A stretch of DNA of 64,000 bases from NCBI RefSeq assembly GCF_905475395.1, contig NC_058337.1, forward strand, positions 111,594,368 through 111,658,367, given 5' to 3'. A program made the position numbers and the translations under genes. The DNA comes from Chrysoperla carnea. Lineage: Eukaryota > Arthropoda > Insecta > Neuroptera > Chrysopidae. The stretch's first letter is position 1; every line of letters starts with the position of its first letter. Shown here in pieces: positions 59,880 to 64,000 of this stretch. The notes under the pieces are model-generated. The model did no database searches and was not told the DNA's origin. It saw only the letters and a list, made by a program, of their open reading frames with translations.

Positions 59880-62800
59880 ATGTCACGTTATTTACAATTA
59901 ATTAAAAAAACTTCCGGTTGTATTTCGCACAAGGTTTGTCTAATATTTTTAACTACCTATATAATATTTCCTATTGTTCAAGATTTACACGATATAAGGG
60001 TAATCTGCATTTTGACGAGATGCCAATTATGATGGCCATTGGCCGTTTGATTGAAAAATAAAGCATGTTGTCTTGTCGATCTAATATAGGCCCACGATTA
60101 GGTCGTTAACATCTGGTAGTGTGAATGCACCCTTAACATTTTTTGGACAAGAGAATTGTATCACAAAATGATATTTTATTTTCGGTTCCAAAAACAGTTT
60201 TCATTGTACAAAAATCAAAGTTAATAGTTTTATTAATCATATTTAATATTATACATGATGACCCCGTAGACGTACAAAATGAACTAAACAATACCCTCCA
60301 GAAATTGACCACTCTCTAGAAAAAGCATTGCTACCCGTCTCCGTATATACTTCACAGCTGAATAGGGAACGTTCAGTTCATTTTCTTTGTCTATGGATGA
60401 AACGTTGTGAATTTAAAATTGGGGATACTAAAAGTATTTTTCTATAACAAGATGTCAACTTGTCGCACATCGCGTTAGTATCAACTCAACATAAGAGATA
60501 GACAAAAAAGTACAGAGTCCATTAAACAACTTTTTTATAAATATATTATAAAAAGATGGGACTCTTAGGCCACCGAAAGTATAGAAACTAAAGAATTGCA
60601 TAGTATATTTCAGTTAGCTTCTCTTTATTCAATGTTGATTTCTCCGATTATGACAAAATCCATCAACAAAACTGTTAAAAAAAATTTATGTTCTTCACAG
60701 GAATGGATTAAATACATGGTGCGATATTTAAACCAACAACCGTATGCTAAGTTTGATTTCTTTGAGGATAATGACTGGATACCCATACTTTCCACGTCGG
60801 ATCAACAAACAGCAAATCATTTAACTTTATGCCATTTAATTCATAATTTTCAAGTATATCAATTTAAAAAACTTTTTTTACTCCCGAGTGCTTTTAGCCC
60901 AAATATCCTAGTTCAAAGACCTACACACATTTGGATAAGAATCGAACCGATGATCTTTTACATACCGAAGAAGTACACTGTACATCTAAATCACCAGTTA
61001 ATGGTGACAGAGTAGAAGTAAACTCTATGTAGATACCTTCGTGATTTTAATTAAAAGCGTAAGGACAAAATGATTATAATTTGCTAAAAGCGTTCGGATA
61101 ATTCTTAAACAATAATAATTATGCTGATAGTATTTTCTTACAGGCCAGAGGTCATTATTTTGCGAAATTAGATCCACTGGAAATTTCGAATCCTTTAGAT
61201 ACTGAAGGTGATAAAATTGAAACTGTTAGTAAATTAATACAAATTCGATTTAACCAAATAAAAAGTAAGCTTTAAAAAAATATAATTTAACACAATTTAA
61301 TTACGATTTTTGGTACTGATTGATTGAATTTTAAAATCTTAGTCCAACTATGTCGTATATAGGCAGAAATACCTTTTTTTAAGAAAATTCGTAATAATTT
61401 GTATTTACTCTTTCAAGCACAATTTGCAAATGATAAACGTGAATTTAAATTACCACCTACGACATTTATTGGAGGTGATACGGATTCATTAACGTTGCAA
61501 GAAATATTTAAACGTTTAGAAAATATTTATTGTGGTCCACTTGGAATTGAATATGTATATATTGCTAATTTAGTTTGTGTTGAATGGATAAAAGAAAGAT
61601 TAGAAACACCCGGTGAAAAAGTTACTAAATTGGAGAAACAAATAGCACTTAAGCGTATAACAAAAGCTACTAAGTATGACACATTTATATATCTTAATAA
61701 AATGTAACTCCTTTACTCTTCGAGTTATTAATTGTTTTAATTTCTTGCTAAGACTTGAAGATTTTTTTGCAAAAAAGTGGCCAAGTGAAAAACGTTTTGG
61801 TATAGAAGGGCTAGAAACTGGTATTGTAACATTATCACATATAATTGACACGGCAGCAACATTGGGCGTTGAGCATTTTGTCATTGGAATGGCCCATCGT
61901 GGACGACTTAATGTTTTAGCCAATGTTGCTAGAACACCATTGTTTGAAATAATTTCGCTATTTCAGGATATAGAACCGCCTGAAGATTATGTAACGTATA
62001 CTTAAGTTTGAATTTCAATTTGTCATTAGTAAAAGTACTTTGTGTTTCCCAAATTGACTTTGTTGCATGTATATACATTATAAAACTTTAATTAATAAAA
62101 ATTGCATCACTTTTATACCGGGACTATGATCTTGACGCAACACACATCAATTGTTGGGATTCTTTCAAAAAACATTTATAGTCTATGCCGTAAATTTTTA
62201 TTCACATTTTAAATTTGATCGCAAATCAATATAAAACGAAATTACTTGATAAATGGCGTAGATTAGCATCTTTAAGTTCAATTTGAATCCAGACCCAATT
62301 TACGAATAAAGTTTTTTTTTTGAAGTAAGCAAATGAGAATTATCGAGTTACAGGCTAAAAATGTGTTTTAAAGGAATTCAAACAATTGATGTGGGTTACG
62401 TCAGAATAGAAACCTCGGGTTAAAAACAGGCCTATTTAGAAATTGTAAAAAATAAAAAAAACTAATTCCGAAATTTTCCATCATAAATTCGATCAAACTT
62501 CAAGACTCAAATTTATTTGATAACTCAAATAACCAGCAAAATTGTTAGACAACCGCAACTCATTTCATAAATATCCAAATTTAAAAATTACCTTCGACTG
62601 ATAATAATAAGAATGTCTGATACTGTGTTGACTAATTTCCAGGGTGCAGGTGACGTAAAATATCATTTAGGAACCACTGGCACATTTTTTAGTAAAACAG
62701 CAAACAAAAAAGTACGTGTAACAGTTGTAGCAAATGCATCACATTTAGAAGCAGTCAATCCGATCGTTCTTGGGAGAGTAAAAGCAGAATTGGTACACAC

Positions 62801-64000
62801 GAAAGATAAAAAAAAGGTACTGCCTATATTAATTCATGGTGATGCATCTTTCTCTGGCCAAGGAATATGTTTTGAAACAATACATTTAGCAAAAGTACCT
62901 CATTACAAAGTATACGGAACTGTGCATATTATTTTTAATAATCAGATTGGTTTTACAACTGATCCACGATTCCACCGTTCATCTGCTTATTGCACGGATG
63001 TTGCAAAAGTTTCCAATTCACCGATAATTCATGTAAATGGTGATAATGTTGAGGCTGTTTTACAAGCATCCAAATTATTAACAGAATGTCGAATGAATTT
63101 TCTTGATCATGATGTTGTACTTGATATAATTGGTTATCGTCGACATGGTCATAATGAAGCTGATGAGCCCATGTTTACGCAACCATTAATGTATACAAAA
63201 ATTAAAGCATCCCCTACAAGTAAGTTCACCTGGTCTTATTTGTATTAATAGGAGCGATGGACAAAATCAATCTTGGTCTTGCTATTGTAAGGATGTAACC
63301 TCATGATGATAGTTGATGCTGGCTTTGAGCGTATTTTTATCTATTAGATAGTTGATACGTTCTTCGCTTCGACGCTTCTAAGTTTATTTCTGGATGGCAG
63401 GACGGCCTAAACTTACCACGTGACCTAACTTGACGCTCAAACTCAGCGTCAAGCATCAGCTTGAAAATACACCTTTAAACTTGCAAGATCATGACTACTT
63501 CCATAGAGTAATACCAAAATCCATAATTACTCTAGTCCTAAGTCGATACGTACTAGAATTTGAACTCTATTGTTGCTGCTATTTTATTTCAATTAAATAA
63601 ATTTTTCTTTGCACTTTTAAAACAAAATTTTACCTTTTAGTTTTAGAAAAGTATTATCGGGAATGTCTTAAAAACGATCTAACAACAAAAGAAGAACAAT
63701 TAAAGTATGAAGAAGATTTTCTTAAAATGTTGGAAGCAGAATATGAGAAAGGTAAAGCACAAACAGAAATTCATCCAGAAAATTGGGTTGAAATTAATTG
63801 GCCAACTTTCGGTGTTCCTACAAATGGTGAACCGCCAAAAACGGGCATAAGTGCTGATGTGATCAATCATATAGGTACTGTTTTTGCATCCCGCCCAACA
63901 GAATCAAACTTTGACTTTCATATAGGAATAACTAATATTTTAAACAAAAGAGTAAAATTACTTGAGGATAAGTCTGTAGATTGGGCTTTAGCTGAAGCCA
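59880..64000 (+). CDS. 2-oxoglutarate dehydrogenase E1-like protein, active site retained, 3' partial
   Basis: Seven exons are in the window (59880-59933, 60701-60853, 61144-61264, 61418-61673, 61753-61990, 62643-63219, 63641->64000), about 586 codons; the gene runs off the right edge. Exon 1 (MSRYLQLIKKTSGCISHK) is a basic mitochondrial presequence. Landmarks are ARGHYFAKLDPLEI, LPPTTFIGGDTDSLTLQEIF, WPSEKRFGIEGLETG, MAHRGRLNVLANV, GAGDVKYHLGTTG, NASHLEAVNP, HGDASFSGQG, NNQIGFTTDPRFHRSSAYCT, RRHGHNEADEPMFTQPLMYT and VDWALAEA at the edge. All catalytic motifs of E1 seen so far are kept. These motifs place it with OGDH rather than the DHTKD1 paralogue. It is diverged from the housekeeping type and appears to lack the second exon of its neighbour (YIQNMHKLW..). 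Shared intron positions and the shared presequence-K|intron joint support tandem duplication. Confidence 0.9.

Noticed and set aside
60060-60140. Shared AAGG(G/C)(T)GCATTCACA motif near 39235 and 60130 as ends of one repeat family
   Set aside because: The match is about 15 bases and does not extend clearly, so it could be chance.
60596-60700. Upstream ATG extension (MHSIFQLASLYSML..) as start of the second E1-like gene
   Set aside because: A good acceptor (TTCTTCACAG) at 60700 and a basic presequence exon at 59880 in matching phase make a spliced start more likely.

Overview
The window is animal nuclear DNA and almost certainly comes from an insect. It is very A+T-rich. Its genes are split into many short exons by GT..AG introns, often 59-70 bp long, and the protein families and transposon remnants are arthropod-like. 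The species cannot be fixed from the sequence. Splicing was read by eye. In every complete model below the exon phases match and the summed coding length is a multiple of three.

Layout. (1) 1-5022 has no recognisable gene but holds several foldback (palindromic) repeats. (2) 5023-7857 (+) encodes a 599-residue secreted/single-pass membrane protein with two sushi domains, a MAM domain, a somatomedin-B domain, a Thr/Ser-rich stalk, one membrane segment and a short tail. (3) 10570-19340 (+) is a complete 19-exon 5-oxoprolinase gene (OPLAH). Its 2.2-kb intron 13 holds a 1.44-kb transposon with near-identical 266-bp terminal inverted repeats and a fragment coding for a CXC motif. (4) 20295-22502 (-) is a small cluster of Gly/Tyr/Cys-rich short proteins with a tandem duplication, one copy of which has lost its repeat tract. 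(5) 22503-27391 is gene-poor. (6) 27392-30994 (-) is a complete 9-exon alpha-arrestin gene. (7) 33294-39021 (-) is a complete 13-exon gene for the large subunit of replication factor C (RFC1). (8) 41087-50932 (+) is a complete 14-exon anoctamin/TMEM16 gene, head-to-head with RFC1. (9) 52796-59460 (+) and 59880->64000 (+) are two tandem paralogues of the E1 subunit of the 2-oxoglutarate dehydrogenase complex, both with a putative mitochondrial presequence; the second runs off the window.

The most interesting point is the E1 pair. The upstream copy keeps a full-length open frame and the E1 fold, but many of the residues that define the thiamine-diphosphate and 2-oxoglutarate site are replaced, while the downstream copy keeps the same motifs. 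That is the pattern of a pseudoenzyme beside a live paralogue. E1 works as a dimer with active sites at the subunit interface, so a mixed dimer is conceivable (inference). The other genes are unrelated housekeeping or membrane genes and form no evident pathway together. Mobile DNA is mostly small foldback/MITE-like elements, two LINE 3'-end fragments inside introns, one hAT-like transposase remnant, and the CXC element. No RNA genes, CRISPR arrays or recognisable viral elements were seen.
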